DNA from: Opitutales bacterium
GTDB lineage: Bacteria > Verrucomicrobiota > Verrucomicrobiia > Opitutales > Oceanipulchritudinaceae
Assembly (NCBI GenBank): GCA_020831525.1
Contig: JAFIGH010000023.1
Span: 1-56,674 of the forward strand
Length of the DNA stretch: 56,674 nucleotides
Direction of reading: 5' to 3'
The position numbers were made by a program, and so were the translations under genes. Each line of letters begins with the position of its first letter. The stretch's first letter is position 1. This document shows positions 8,698-16,961 of the stretch, one piece after another. The notes beneath the pieces are model-generated. The model was not told the origin of the DNA and did not search any database. It saw only the letters and a program-made list of their open reading frames with translations.

Positions 8698-10287
8698 CTA
8701 TTCAATGGGAATATACGACCCGTTCACAAAGTCCCAAAGTGCCGCGCCACCGGGGGCGTCTCTGTCGAGATAAACCCACGGCTCAGCCCGGCCGTGCACA
8801 TGAAAAACCGGATACGCTCCGTTCAAGTCGGTCCACATCCAGCCGAGTCCACCCGCGTGCCAGAACCACAGGCGTCCTTCGCTGCCGACGAGCTGGCCCC
8901 AGCCGAGAACCTCGTGCGTGACCCATGGATACCGCGTCGGATCTATACGTCCGAACGGCGAATCATGCCACGATCCCGCCCCCACCGGCTTGAGCGGCCC
9001 GCCGAGTGCGCGCTCCGTGCGTTCGCGCCAACCGGGGGCGTCGTCGGGCGGATCCTTGGGGCGCACCACTTGGCCGGCAAAGAGGATCGCTCCGGTCGAA
9101 TCTTCGCGCAGGGCGAAGACAAAGGGACGGTCGAACGTCACGACCGGCGGCATGCTTGTCGGCCCGCCGATGACAGCGGTGGCGGCGGCGGCCTCGATAC
9201 CGCCCTCGACACATTGCAGGAAAGCGCTGTGGTCGACGCGGTGGATGTAGTTGTCGGACACCGGGGCCATGCCGGATAAGTCGGACTGCCCGGGCAAAAA
9301 CGCAGCGCTGACCCCGAGCGACGTGAAGAGGTCCTTCAGTTCTTCGTCCCACTTCACTTGAAAACGCGGCAGGTGCAAGTGGATCCGCGTGCCGCTTGAC
9401 CCGTCGCCGGGCACCGTCTGATCAAGGGGGAAGGCCCCGCTTTCCATGGCCGCAACAACCTCGGCGGGCGACAACCCTTCACGGGGCAATAGTACGACAA
9501 ACGAAAACGATCCTCCCGCGAGCGGGAGCGCCACAGCCTGCACCCACTCGTTCTGCACGTATGGATACACTCCGTCCTGCTGCATCATGCGAACGTCCAC
9601 GGTCTCCTCCGCCGACACGTTGAAGCTCCGCGTATAGGTCATTTCGGGGTCGAAAGGATACTCAAACGGAGCGCGGAAGGCAAGGGCATTGACCAACACC
9701 CATCTCGTTAGATCCGTGAACGCGTCATCGGGAATCAGCTCGGGGATGCGCTCGAAGGTTTCTCCTTCGACCCACTCATTGATCACATTGCGGATACGTT
9801 CGCGGCTTTCGGCGGAAGTAAAATCGTCGCGCTCCACCCCGCTGCCGTAGTGCGCGGCGAGGAGGTCGATGTAATCCTGCTCAAGCGGCCAATGCTCGTC
9901 GGCCCACACACGGTTGGCAATGCCCGCCTCGGCGCGGTCGTCTTCCACAGCGGCGAGGACGGCGGCAGCCAGTGCGGCGAGCCCGGAATGGGTGGTCTCC
10001 TCTCCGGCGTAGCCCAGCACCGCCTCCATCTCCGCAGCAGTCTCCCCACGCGCGCCGGCGTAGGCCATGCCCATCGCCAGATGAATGCTGTAGGGCGAAA
10101 AAACCAGATCCTCGTTCGGGTTTTCGCTTTGCAGAGCGGCGAGCGCCTTCCACGCGAAACGATTGTTCGCACCAGCGGCATCAAAGGAACTCCCGCTGAA
10201 AACCGGCACTGTGGCGGAAAGGGAAAAACTTACCGCCGCGGCAAGAAACCGCGCCTTCCGGGGTTTGGAATATAACAAAGAGAGCAT
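8698..10287 (-). CDS. Exported serpin with C-terminal Trp/Tyr-rich surface module
   Basis: This encodes 529 residues from ATG 10287, which follows a GGAGG ribosome site by about 7 bases. Residues 1-31 form a signal peptide. The serpin core covers ~35-410: FSPYSIHLAMGMAYAGARG is the helix B/shutter region, and DRPFVFALREDSTGAILFAG is the C-terminal serpin signature. The reactive-centre hinge VEGGIEAAAATAV has the small-residue run needed for loop insertion, so an inhibitory serpin is expected. The scissile bond falls near PTS before MPP, which hints at a threonine P1, but alignment is needed. The last ~94 residues (8701-8982) form the Trp-rich module shared with five other exported proteins of the window. 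The substrate protease is unknown; the secreted metzincin at 28.6 kb is not a typical serpin target. Confidence 0.9.
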   Translation of the reverse strand: MLSLLYSKPRKARFLAAAVSFSLSATVPVFSGSSFDAAGANNRFAWKALAALQSENPNEDLVFSPYSIHLAMGMAYAGARGETAAEMEAVLGYAGEETTHSGLAALAAAVLAAVEDDRAEAGIANRVWADEHWPLEQDYIDLLAAHYGSGVERDDFTSAESRERIRNVINEWVEGETFERIPELIPDDAFTDLTRWVLVNALAFRAPFEYPFDPEMTYTRSFNVSAEETVDVRMMQQDGVYPYVQNEWVQAVALPLAGGSFSFVVLLPREGLSPAEVVAAMESGAFPLDQTVPGDGSSGTRIHLHLPRFQVKWDEELKDLFTSLGVSAAFLPGQSDLSGMAPVSDNYIHRVDHSAFLQCVEGGIEAAAATAVIGGPTSMPPVVTFDRPFVFALREDSTGAILFAGQVVRPKDPPDDAPGWRERTERALGGPLKPVGAGSWHDSPFGRIDPTRYPWVTHEVLGWGQLVGSEGRLWFWHAGGLGWMWTDLNGAYPVFHVHGRAEPWVYLDRDAPGGAALWDFVNGSYIPIE

Positions 10288-10456
10288 AGCGGTCCTCCGT
10301 ATGGAATTCGTCCGGGGCTGACGACGCATAAACAATATATACTCCCCCTCGAATACGCAAACGCGAAGGCAGCGGATGCAGAAATCCAGATTTTTTCGGT
10401 CCGCCGCCGTACTTTCCCGTTGGCGCGGCACACAATCCGCTATAACACGGCTGGAA
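10288..10456. promoter_or_regulatory. Divergent promoter region, serpin / GAF histidine kinase
   Basis: This 169-bp stretch separates the divergent serpin and kinase genes. An AT-rich tract at about 10333-10343 (caatatatact) stands out from the GC-rich surroundings. On the minus strand it offers TATATT as a -10 with a poor TTGCGT-like -35 about 15 bases upstream. I see no clear operator. The kinase gene could also start upstream at 10376, which would put part of the coding region here. Confidence 0.35.
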
Positions 10457-12199
10457 ATGGATGCGGGAAATAACGAAGACCGGCTTGTGGTGGACTCACT
10501 CTACCGCATCAGCAGCCTGGTGAGCGACACGGAGGATCCGCGCGAGGCGCTCGAGATCATCATCGACGAGATCATGCGCATCCTGCCCGCGCAGAGTGCC
10601 GCCATCGAGCTACTCAACCCCGACACCAACTTACTGGAGATCGAGGTGTTCCGCGGTTTCCCCGACCACTCGAAGGAGATGCAACTGCGCCTCGGCCAGG
10701 GCGTGACCGGATGGGTGGCGCTGCACGGGCGCTCCCTCGTGGTCCCCGACGTGTCGAAAGACCCGCGCTACATCCCGGTGAAGCCCGAAATCCGCTCAGA
10801 GATGGCCGTGCCCATGATCGGCGGCGCGGGCAACATCGCGGGGGTCGTCAACGTCGACAGCGAAAAGGCCGATGCCTTCTCGGAGAACGACCTCAAAGCC
10901 CTCACGCTTCTCACCAACGAGGCGAGCCGCGTCGTAAACCGCATTTGGCTCATCCAGAAGCTCAAGGAAAAGGCAGACCAACTCGAGTCACTCATCAAGA
11001 CAGCCCAATCCATCGTAAAAAAGCGGGAAGTGGACAAACTGCTCAGCAGCATCACGGAAGAAGCCCGCGCCCTTATGCGCTGCCGTCTCTGCGCTGTCTT
11101 TCTACTCGACGACAACGAGGAACGCATCGTCCTCCGCGCGCTCGCGGGGGCGCCGCTCGACGAAAACCGCGAGCAACTCGAGCTTACCGAGAGCGCCATC
11201 GGCACGGTGATCCAGCGCAACAAGATCATCGAGGTGCACGACCTGCCGCGTACGGAGGAGCACCACTTCGTGCGTCTCACCCAACGCGAAAACCTCGTTT
11301 CCATGCTCTCCTGCCCGGTCGTCTACGAAAATAAAGTCATTGGTGTGCTGAACGCCTACACCGACCGCCACCACCGCTTCAACAACGAGGAACGCCGCAT
11401 TTTCCAGACCATCGCCGGACTCGGGGCCGTTGCCATCCAAAACGCGCGCCTCTACAGTCGCATATTCAAGACAGAGGAAACGCTGCGCCAAAACGAACGC
11501 CTCACTACCCTCGGTCTCCTCTCCGCCGAGATCGCGCATGAAATCCGCAACCCCCTCACCGTTATCCGCCTCCTCTTCGAAAGCCTCGGGCTCGATTTCG
11601 CGGCGGACGACATGCGCGCGAAAGACGTCGCAATCATCGGTGAAAAGCTCGACCAACTGGAAGGCATCGTCTCGCGCGTCCTCAGCTTCGGAAAGTCGCG
11701 CGAGGACATGCGCATGCGCTGCGACCTGCGCTCTCTCGTGGAAGACACCTTTCACCTCGTCCGCCTCAAACTCCAGCAGAGCCGAATCGACCTCACTGTG
11801 GACATTCCGCCGGACCGCGCCTTTACCGTCGAGGTGAGCAAGGGCCAGATCCAGCAGGCGATCCTCAACCTCATTATCAATGCCATGCAGGCTATGCCGG
11901 ACGGCGGGCGCATCGAGGCCGGGCTCGAGGCCACCGGCGGTTCCGCCCCCGCCGCCGTGCTCTCCCTGCGCGACACCGGCCCGGGCATTCCCGAGGAGAT
12001 GCGCGGCAAAATCTTCGACTCGTTCCTCACGGGCCGCGGCAAAGGCACGGGGCTCGGGCTCGCCATCGTCAAACGCATCCTCAAGAGTCACGGCGGCGAC
12101 ATCGAAGTGGGTGAGAGCGGTCCGGGCGGCACTCTTATGCTTGTGCGCGTGCCCCTTGCCGCCGACGGGCACGGCTTTCCGGCCCCCAATGGCAGTTGA
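10457..12199 (+). CDS. Soluble sensor histidine kinase with two GAF domains
   Basis: This encodes 580 residues from ATG 10457; an in-frame start at 10376 would add 27 residues of unlikely composition. GAF 1 spans ~25-165, with LGQGVTGWVALHGRSLVVPD. GAF 2 spans ~190-335, with SMLSCPVVYENKVIGVLNAY. HisKA holds the phosphoacceptor His361 in AEIAHEIRNPLTVI. The HATPase domain has N-box NLIINAMQAM, G1 DTGPGIP and G2 GRGKGTGLGLAIV. There are no membrane segments, so the signal is intracellular. No response regulator is adjacent. It stands 31 bp before hemH, and co-transcription with the haem genes is possible. The first GAF lacks an obvious haem- or tetrapyrrole-binding Cys, so I cannot name the ligand. 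Confidence 0.9.
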   Translation: MDAGNNEDRLVVDSLYRISSLVSDTEDPREALEIIIDEIMRILPAQSAAIELLNPDTNLLEIEVFRGFPDHSKEMQLRLGQGVTGWVALHGRSLVVPDVSKDPRYIPVKPEIRSEMAVPMIGGAGNIAGVVNVDSEKADAFSENDLKALTLLTNEASRVVNRIWLIQKLKEKADQLESLIKTAQSIVKKREVDKLLSSITEEARALMRCRLCAVFLLDDNEERIVLRALAGAPLDENREQLELTESAIGTVIQRNKIIEVHDLPRTEEHHFVRLTQRENLVSMLSCPVVYENKVIGVLNAYTDRHHRFNNEERRIFQTIAGLGAVAIQNARLYSRIFKTEETLRQNERLTTLGLLSAEIAHEIRNPLTVIRLLFESLGLDFAADDMRAKDVAIIGEKLDQLEGIVSRVLSFGKSREDMRMRCDLRSLVEDTFHLVRLKLQQSRIDLTVDIPPDRAFTVEVSKGQIQQAILNLIINAMQAMPDGGRIEAGLEATGGSAPAAVLSLRDTGPGIPEEMRGKIFDSFLTGRGKGTGLGLAIVKRILKSHGGDIEVGESGPGGTLMLVRVPLAADGHGFPAPNGS

Positions 12200-12230
12200 C
12201 GCGGCGGTAAAGCGGAGAAAGCTTACGCCC

Positions 12231-13277
12231 ATGTCAAAAGAAGCCGCTCTGCTCATCAACCTCGGCTCGCCCGATTCCACCGAAGTGCGCGACGTGCGAC
12301 GCTACCTCGCGGAATTTCTCGGCGACGAGCGGGTGATCGATGTCGCCTGGGTGCGCAAAGTCATCGTTCCCGGCATCATCCTCAACACCCGCCCGAAAAA
12401 GTCAGCCGAGGCCTACGCGAGCATCTGGACGGACAAAGGTTCGCCCCTCATGGTCACGAGCTACCGGCAGCGCGACCTCCTGCGCGAGCGGACGGAGATT
12501 CCCGTCGAACTGGCCATGCGCTACGGCTCGCCCTCCATCCCGGATGTCTTGAAATCGCTCCTTGACTCCGGTGTGCAGCGACTCTTCGTCCTTCCGCTCT
12601 ACCCGCACTACGCCATGTCGAGCTATGAGACCGTTGTCGTGAAGGTGATGGAGGTCGTCAACGACCTCCGCCCCGAACTCGATATCGAGTTCCTCCAGCC
12701 TTTCTACAAGGACAGCGACTACGTCGACGCACTCTGGGAAAGCGCGCGCGCGCACCTCGAAGACGCGGACTACGACCGCCTACTCTTCAGCTTCCACGGC
12801 ATCCCGGAACGCCACCTCCGCCTCAGTGATCCCTCACACGCGCATTGCCTGTGCACACACGACTGCTGCCGCAGTCCGAATCCGGCGCACGCCACCTGCT
12901 ACCGCCACCAGTGCCTTGTCACCGTCGACGCCTTCCTCGCAAAGAGCGGTATTCCGCCGGAAAAAGCGTTCGTCTCCTTCCAGAGCCGCCTCGGGCGCGA
13001 TCCGTGGCTGCGGCCCTACACCGACGAAACCCTCAAGCAATGGGGCGAAGCCGGGGTCGGTTCGGTCAAGGTGATCTGCCCAGCCTTCGTCAGCGACTGT
13101 CTCGAAACACTCGAGGAAATCGCCGAAGAGGGCAAAGAGATCTTCGAGGAGGCGGGCGGCGGGCACTTCGAACTCATTCCCTGCATGAACGAGCGCCCGC
13201 GCTGGATCAACATGCTTGCCGGGCGTATCGAGACTTGGCGGAAGCATCCGGCGCGCAAACCCGTCCTCACCGTGTGA
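12231..13277 (+). CDS. hemH: Ferrochelatase with internal six-Cys segment
   Basis: This encodes 348 residues from ATG 12231. It inserts Fe2+ into protoporphyrin IX (or coproporphyrin III). Family features are LLINLGSPDSTEVRDVRRYL at the N-terminus, the LYPHYAMSSYET segment and the catalytic SFHGIPERHL motif (His189). Next to this motif is an unusual Cys-rich insertion: residues 206-228 contain CLC, CC, C and C (positions 206, 208, 212, 213, 223, 228) instead of the usual Y-x-C stretch. Ferrochelatases with internal cysteines binding a [2Fe-2S] cluster are known in some bacteria, so this one may carry a cluster. It overlaps the next gene by one base (TGATG) and belongs to a hemH-ccsA/hemX-hemA set. 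Confidence 0.95.
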   Translation: MSKEAALLINLGSPDSTEVRDVRRYLAEFLGDERVIDVAWVRKVIVPGIILNTRPKKSAEAYASIWTDKGSPLMVTSYRQRDLLRERTEIPVELAMRYGSPSIPDVLKSLLDSGVQRLFVLPLYPHYAMSSYETVVVKVMEVVNDLRPELDIEFLQPFYKDSDYVDALWESARAHLEDADYDRLLFSFHGIPERHLRLSDPSHAHCLCTHDCCRSPNPAHATCYRHQCLVTVDAFLAKSGIPPEKAFVSFQSRLGRDPWLRPYTDETLKQWGEAGVGSVKVICPAFVSDCLETLEEIAEEGKEIFEEAGGGHFELIPCMNERPRWINMLAGRIETWRKHPARKPVLTV

Positions 13278-14143
13278 TGGAACCGGACCGCCTCCTCATG
13301 GTCATCGGGGCGCTCGTCTATACCTGCGCCGCCGCCCTCACCCTCGCCTCGCTCGCACGGCGGCAGCCTCCGCCGCACCAAGTGGTCTTCGGGCTCGTCC
13401 TTATAGGCTTCGGCATCCAGTCGACAGGGCTGCACCTGCGCGGCGTTTCTGTCGGGGGCTGCCCCATCGGCAACACCTTCGAGGTGCTGCAATTCATTAG
13501 TTGGTCCGTCATTCTCGTCTACGTCTTCACCGGCGCCGTCTACCGCGTCACGATCCTTGGAGCCGTCTCCGCCACCCTCGCCGCGGTCCTCGCGCTTACG
13601 TCGGCCGCCGTTCCCGCGTGGGACGCGACCCGCCGCACAAATCTTTTCGGGGGCAACGTATGGGTGGAAATCCATGCCGCCCTTGCGTTTCTCAGCTACG
13701 GCATCTTCGGACTCCTCGCCGCCACCTCGGTTCTCTTTCTTCTGCAAAATTACAGCCTGAAGAAGAAGCTCTGGCCCTCCCGCCTGCGGTTCCTTCCCTC
13801 CGTCGTCCAGCTCGAGGCGATCAACCTGCGGCTTCTCGCTGTGGGCTTCGCCGTTTTCACGACCGCACTGTGCATCGCGTTCATCCATGTCTTCGCGCAT
13901 CCGGCGGCCGTCTTTCCCACAAAACTTCTTTCCACCGTTCTCCTCTGGATCGCCTACGGCATCGTCCTCGTCCTGCGTATGCGCCAGTCGCTTTTCGGCA
14001 GACGCCTTGCATGGGTGAACGCCGTTCTCTTCCTCTTTGCCCTCGTCACGCTCTGGTCGGTCGAGGCCAGCCGCAAAGACAATTCGCCGGAGCCGCCGCC
14101 CGCCGCGCAAGCCGCGCCGGTCCGCTCTCCCGGCGACTCCTGA
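13277..14143 (+). CDS. Cytochrome c assembly / HemX-like membrane protein (PF01578)
   Basis: This encodes 288 residues with about eight hydrophobic segments. Landmarks are the FEVLQFISWSVILVYVF segment, NVWVEIHAALAFLSYGIFGL and the His in CIAFIHVFAH. These resemble the haem-ligand histidines of CcsA/CcsB-type proteins, but the WWD tryptophan motif of true cytochrome c haem lyases is not evident. HemX proteins of this family sit beside hemA and regulate glutamyl-tRNA reductase levels. Between hemH and hemA, that role is at least as likely as cytochrome c maturation. The start codon overlaps the hemH stop codon. Confidence 0.82.
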   Translation: MEPDRLLMVIGALVYTCAAALTLASLARRQPPPHQVVFGLVLIGFGIQSTGLHLRGVSVGGCPIGNTFEVLQFISWSVILVYVFTGAVYRVTILGAVSATLAAVLALTSAAVPAWDATRRTNLFGGNVWVEIHAALAFLSYGIFGLLAATSVLFLLQNYSLKKKLWPSRLRFLPSVVQLEAINLRLLAVGFAVFTTALCIAFIHVFAHPAAVFPTKLLSTVLLWIAYGIVLVLRMRQSLFGRRLAWVNAVLFLFALVTLWSVEASRKDNSPEPPPAAQAAPVRSPGDS

Positions 14144-14158
14144 ATCCACCACGCTCTT

Positions 14159-15259
14159 ATGCCGGAACCCCCTCCCGCCATAGTGCTCGTCGGCGTCAAC
14201 CACGCCAGTGCCAGTCTCGCCGTACGCGAAGCGCTCTCGCTCTCGGCAGGGCAACTCGAAGACCTCTACGACCGCCTCGCGCGGACCGAAGGAGTCGTCG
14301 GAGCGGTCGTCCTCGGCACCTGCAACCGCGTCGAAATCTACGCCACCGTCACCACGTCCGCTGATACGGCGATGACGCAACTCGAGTCTCTTCTCTCCGT
14401 CGTAACCACATATCCCGTCGAACCACTGCGGGAGGTCAGCTACGGGGCCACCGGCCTCGACGCGCTGCGCCACCTTTACCGCGTCGCCGCCGGGCTCGAT
14501 TCCCAGATGGTCGGCGAAACCGAAATCCTTGGCCAAGTGAAGGCGTCCTACCGTCAGGCGGAAGAGCGCAAGCTCCTCAACAAGCCGTTGCACCGCGTCT
14601 TCCAAAAAACCTTTCAGGCCGCCAAATGGGCGCGCACGCACACCGGTATCTGCGAAGGCCAGGTGAGTATCGGCAATGTGGCCGTCGAACTGGCGCAGCG
14701 AATCTTCGGCGACCTCGCCCCCTCGAAAACACTCGTTATCGGCTCAGGAGAAGTCGGCCGCGACGTCGCCAAGGCGTTTGCCAGCCGCGGTGTCCGTGCC
14801 ATGGCCATCGCCGGGCGCACAGAGGATCGCGCACGGGCCCTCGCCGAAGAAACCGGCGGCCGCATTGTCCCCTTCGCGGAGTGGCCGCAGACGCTGCCGG
14901 ACTGGGACATCGTCATCTGCGCGACCTCCGCACAGCACGTCCTCATCGGCAAAGACGCCGTCGCCGCGGCAATACGGCGGCGTCCGGCGCGCCCCCTCTT
15001 CCTCATCGACCTCGCGGTGCCGCGCGACATTGAGGCGGGGTCGGGCGACCTGCAGAACGTCTACCTCTACAACTTCGCCGACCTTGCCGCGATCGCCAAC
15101 GAGAACCTCCGCCACCGCCAAGCCGCCGTCGAAGCCTGTCACCATGCCCTCGACGAACGCGCCCGCTCGCTCTGGCATACCATCGGACCCGCGCGGGAAG
15201 CACCGCGGCCCGCCGCCGCCGCACGCCCGCTGCCTGGATCGATCGGCAGCTACAATTGA
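14159..15259 (+). CDS. hemA: Glutamyl-tRNA reductase
   Basis: This encodes 366 residues. It catalyses the first committed step of C5-pathway tetrapyrrole synthesis, NADPH reduction of Glu-tRNA to glutamate-1-semialdehyde. The catalytic Cys55 lies in LGTCNRVEIYA. The active-site region GVNHASASLAVREALS is at the N-terminus, LRHLYRVAAGLDSQMVGETE follows, and the NADPH domain has VIGSGEVGRDVAKAF. The C-terminal dimerisation helix (residues ~310-345) is shorter than in E. coli but present. The gene lies 15 bp after the HemX-like gene and 36 bp before the MFS gene, which supports one haem operon. Confidence 0.96.
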   Translation: MPEPPPAIVLVGVNHASASLAVREALSLSAGQLEDLYDRLARTEGVVGAVVLGTCNRVEIYATVTTSADTAMTQLESLLSVVTTYPVEPLREVSYGATGLDALRHLYRVAAGLDSQMVGETEILGQVKASYRQAEERKLLNKPLHRVFQKTFQAAKWARTHTGICEGQVSIGNVAVELAQRIFGDLAPSKTLVIGSGEVGRDVAKAFASRGVRAMAIAGRTEDRARALAEETGGRIVPFAEWPQTLPDWDIVICATSAQHVLIGKDAVAAAIRRRPARPLFLIDLAVPRDIEAGSGDLQNVYLYNFADLAAIANENLRHRQAAVEACHHALDERARSLWHTIGPAREAPRPAAAARPLPGSIGSYN

Positions 15260-15295
15260 CACCGACACCGGCGCGAATACCCCGCTCCACGCAAA

Positions 15296-16633
15296 ATGCC
15301 GAAGTCCGCCTCCAAACCGCCCCGCACGCCACTCGAAAACATCTACGCATGGATCGCCAACGAGGAGGATGCGCGCGTCTGCCGGGATATCTCCGACAAA
15401 GCCTGCCGCGAAGTTCCGGGCAACTTCTTCGCCTACCTCGCCGCCAACGCCTGCACCAAAGTGGGCGATGCCATCGCCAACGCCAAGACCACCCTGCCTT
15501 GGGCACTCGGGGCCATGGGAGCGCCGGTCGCCCTTGTCGGTATGCTCGTGCCGGTGCGTGAATCCGGCTCGCTTCTGCCGCAGCTCGGCATTGCCGTTTG
15601 GGTACGGCGCCAATCCATACGCAAGACCTTCTGGATCCTCGGCAGCCTCGGCCAGGCCGCGTCGCTCGCCCTCATGGCGCTCGCCGTCCTCACTCTCGAA
15701 GGCCGGCCCGGCGGCATCGCCCTTCTCGCCGCCCTCGCCGCCTTCAGCCTCTGCAGGGGGCTCGCCTCCGTCGCCTCCAAGGACGTCCTCGGCAAAACCA
15801 TCCCGAAAAGACGCCGCGGCCACCTCAGCGGCTGGACCGAAGCCGTCGCCGGCGTCCTTGTCGTCGGCGTGAGCCTCCTCCTCTACTTTCTCTCCGGCGA
15901 AGGTTCGGCCCGTCTCTACGCCGGCCTACTCGGCATCGCCGCCGTGCTGTGGGTCGCGGGAGCAGGCCTCTTTACCGCCATCCGCGAGTTTCCCGGAGAA
16001 ACCGACGGCGGCAAAAGCGGACTGCGCGAGGCCTTCGGGCAGATCACCCTACTCCGCGACGACAAGCCTTTCCGCCGCTTCGTCATCGTCCGCTCGCTGC
16101 TCCTCTGTTCCGCGCTTACCGCGCCCTTCTTCATCGTCCTAAGCCGCGAAACCCACGGCGACTCCATGCGGATGCTCGCGCTCTTCATTCTCGCCAATGG
16201 CATCGCCTCCAGCCTCAGCGCACCCCTCTGGGGCAGCTTCGCCGACCGTTCGAGCCGCCGCGTCATGCAGGCCGCCGCCGTCCTCACCGCCACCGTCGCG
16301 GCGACCGCCGCTCTCAGTTATCACTATCTCGAAACGCTTGCCGCGGCTACCGCATGGTACCCCTTCCTCTTCGGCGTTCTCGGCATCGCCCACGCCGGCG
16401 TTCGCCTCGGCCGCAAGACCTACCTCGTCGACCTCGGAAGCGGCAATAAACGAACCGCCTACGTCGCCGTAAGCAACACGCTCATCGGCGTCATCCTCCT
16501 CTTCACCGGTCTTCTCACCTCACTCCTCGCCGCATGGAGCCCCGTCGGCGCTATCCTCACCCTTAGCGCCCTCGGCCTCGGCGGCGCCTTCCTCGCCGCC
16601 TCCTTGCCCGAGGTGCAGAAAAGCGGCGCCTGA
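15296..16633 (+). CDS. MFS transporter
   Basis: This encodes 445 residues with an N-terminal cytoplasmic extension of about 50 residues (IYAWIANEEDARVCRDISDK) and then 12 predicted hydrophobic segments. The inter-domain region contains FPGETDGGKSGLREAFGQIT. The loop motif LWGSFADRSSRRVMQ matches the MFS motif A pattern (G-x3-D-R-x2-R/K). The substrate is unknown. The related group in this phylum is annotated only as MFS. As the last gene of the haem set it might move a tetrapyrrole precursor or haem, but nothing in the sequence proves that. Confidence 0.85.
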   Translation: MPKSASKPPRTPLENIYAWIANEEDARVCRDISDKACREVPGNFFAYLAANACTKVGDAIANAKTTLPWALGAMGAPVALVGMLVPVRESGSLLPQLGIAVWVRRQSIRKTFWILGSLGQAASLALMALAVLTLEGRPGGIALLAALAAFSLCRGLASVASKDVLGKTIPKRRRGHLSGWTEAVAGVLVVGVSLLLYFLSGEGSARLYAGLLGIAAVLWVAGAGLFTAIREFPGETDGGKSGLREAFGQITLLRDDKPFRRFVIVRSLLLCSALTAPFFIVLSRETHGDSMRMLALFILANGIASSLSAPLWGSFADRSSRRVMQAAAVLTATVAATAALSYHYLETLAAATAWYPFLFGVLGIAHAGVRLGRKTYLVDLGSGNKRTAYVAVSNTLIGVILLFTGLLTSLLAAWSPVGAILTLSALGLGGAFLAASLPEVQKSGA

Positions 16634-16910
16634 ACCACAACAGATGCCAGTCCGGGCGGTAGAACAACTACACCCGGAGCCCAAATCCCAACGCTGGCAG
16701 AGACCCTCACCGTATGCCCCGTTCCCGCGGTTGTCTCGCCGTCCGCCCCCCATGAACCCGCCCCCTATCCATCTCATACCGAAATACTTAATCCACAGCT
16801 AAAATATATACATTTTAAAATCAGAAATATATTTGTTGCGGGATTCCTATATTTAAAGCTGAGTAAAGAAATTCCCCATTTTTAAATCTGAATTAAATTA
16901 GTTGCGCTGG
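16634..16910. other. Convergent intergenic region with AT-rich block
   Basis: This lies between the MFS stop and the tsf terminator. The left part (16634-16780) is ordinary GC-rich sequence without a plausible gene. From about 16785 to 16905 the composition changes sharply to AT-rich, and this block contains the imperfect direct repeat listed separately. I see no ORF longer than a few codons with protein-like composition and no tRNA-like fold. Confidence 0.5.
16813..16908. repeat. Imperfect ~30-bp direct repeat in AT-rich block
   Basis: Copies at 16813-16842 and 16879-16908 share the plan TTTAAA-TC-GAA, an AT tract ending ATT, then GTTGCG. Most bases match, with one small indel. The spacing is 66 bp start to start. 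Both lie in the convergent gap between the MFS gene and tsf. The repeat is too short and imperfect for an IS end; the purpose is unknown. Confidence 0.4.
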
Positions 16911-16940
16911 AAAAAACGGTCCAGCGGGAGCCGGACCGTT
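16911..16940 (-). terminator. Rho-independent terminator of rpsB-tsf
   Basis: Read leftward this is an 8-bp perfect stem AACGGTCC/GGACCGTT around a 10-base GC-rich loop, followed by a run of T residues (aaaaaa on the + strand at 16911-16916). It begins about 20 bases after the tsf stop codon. Confidence 0.88.
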
Positions 16941-16961
16941 GTGGTGGGGAGGGAAAGGAAC

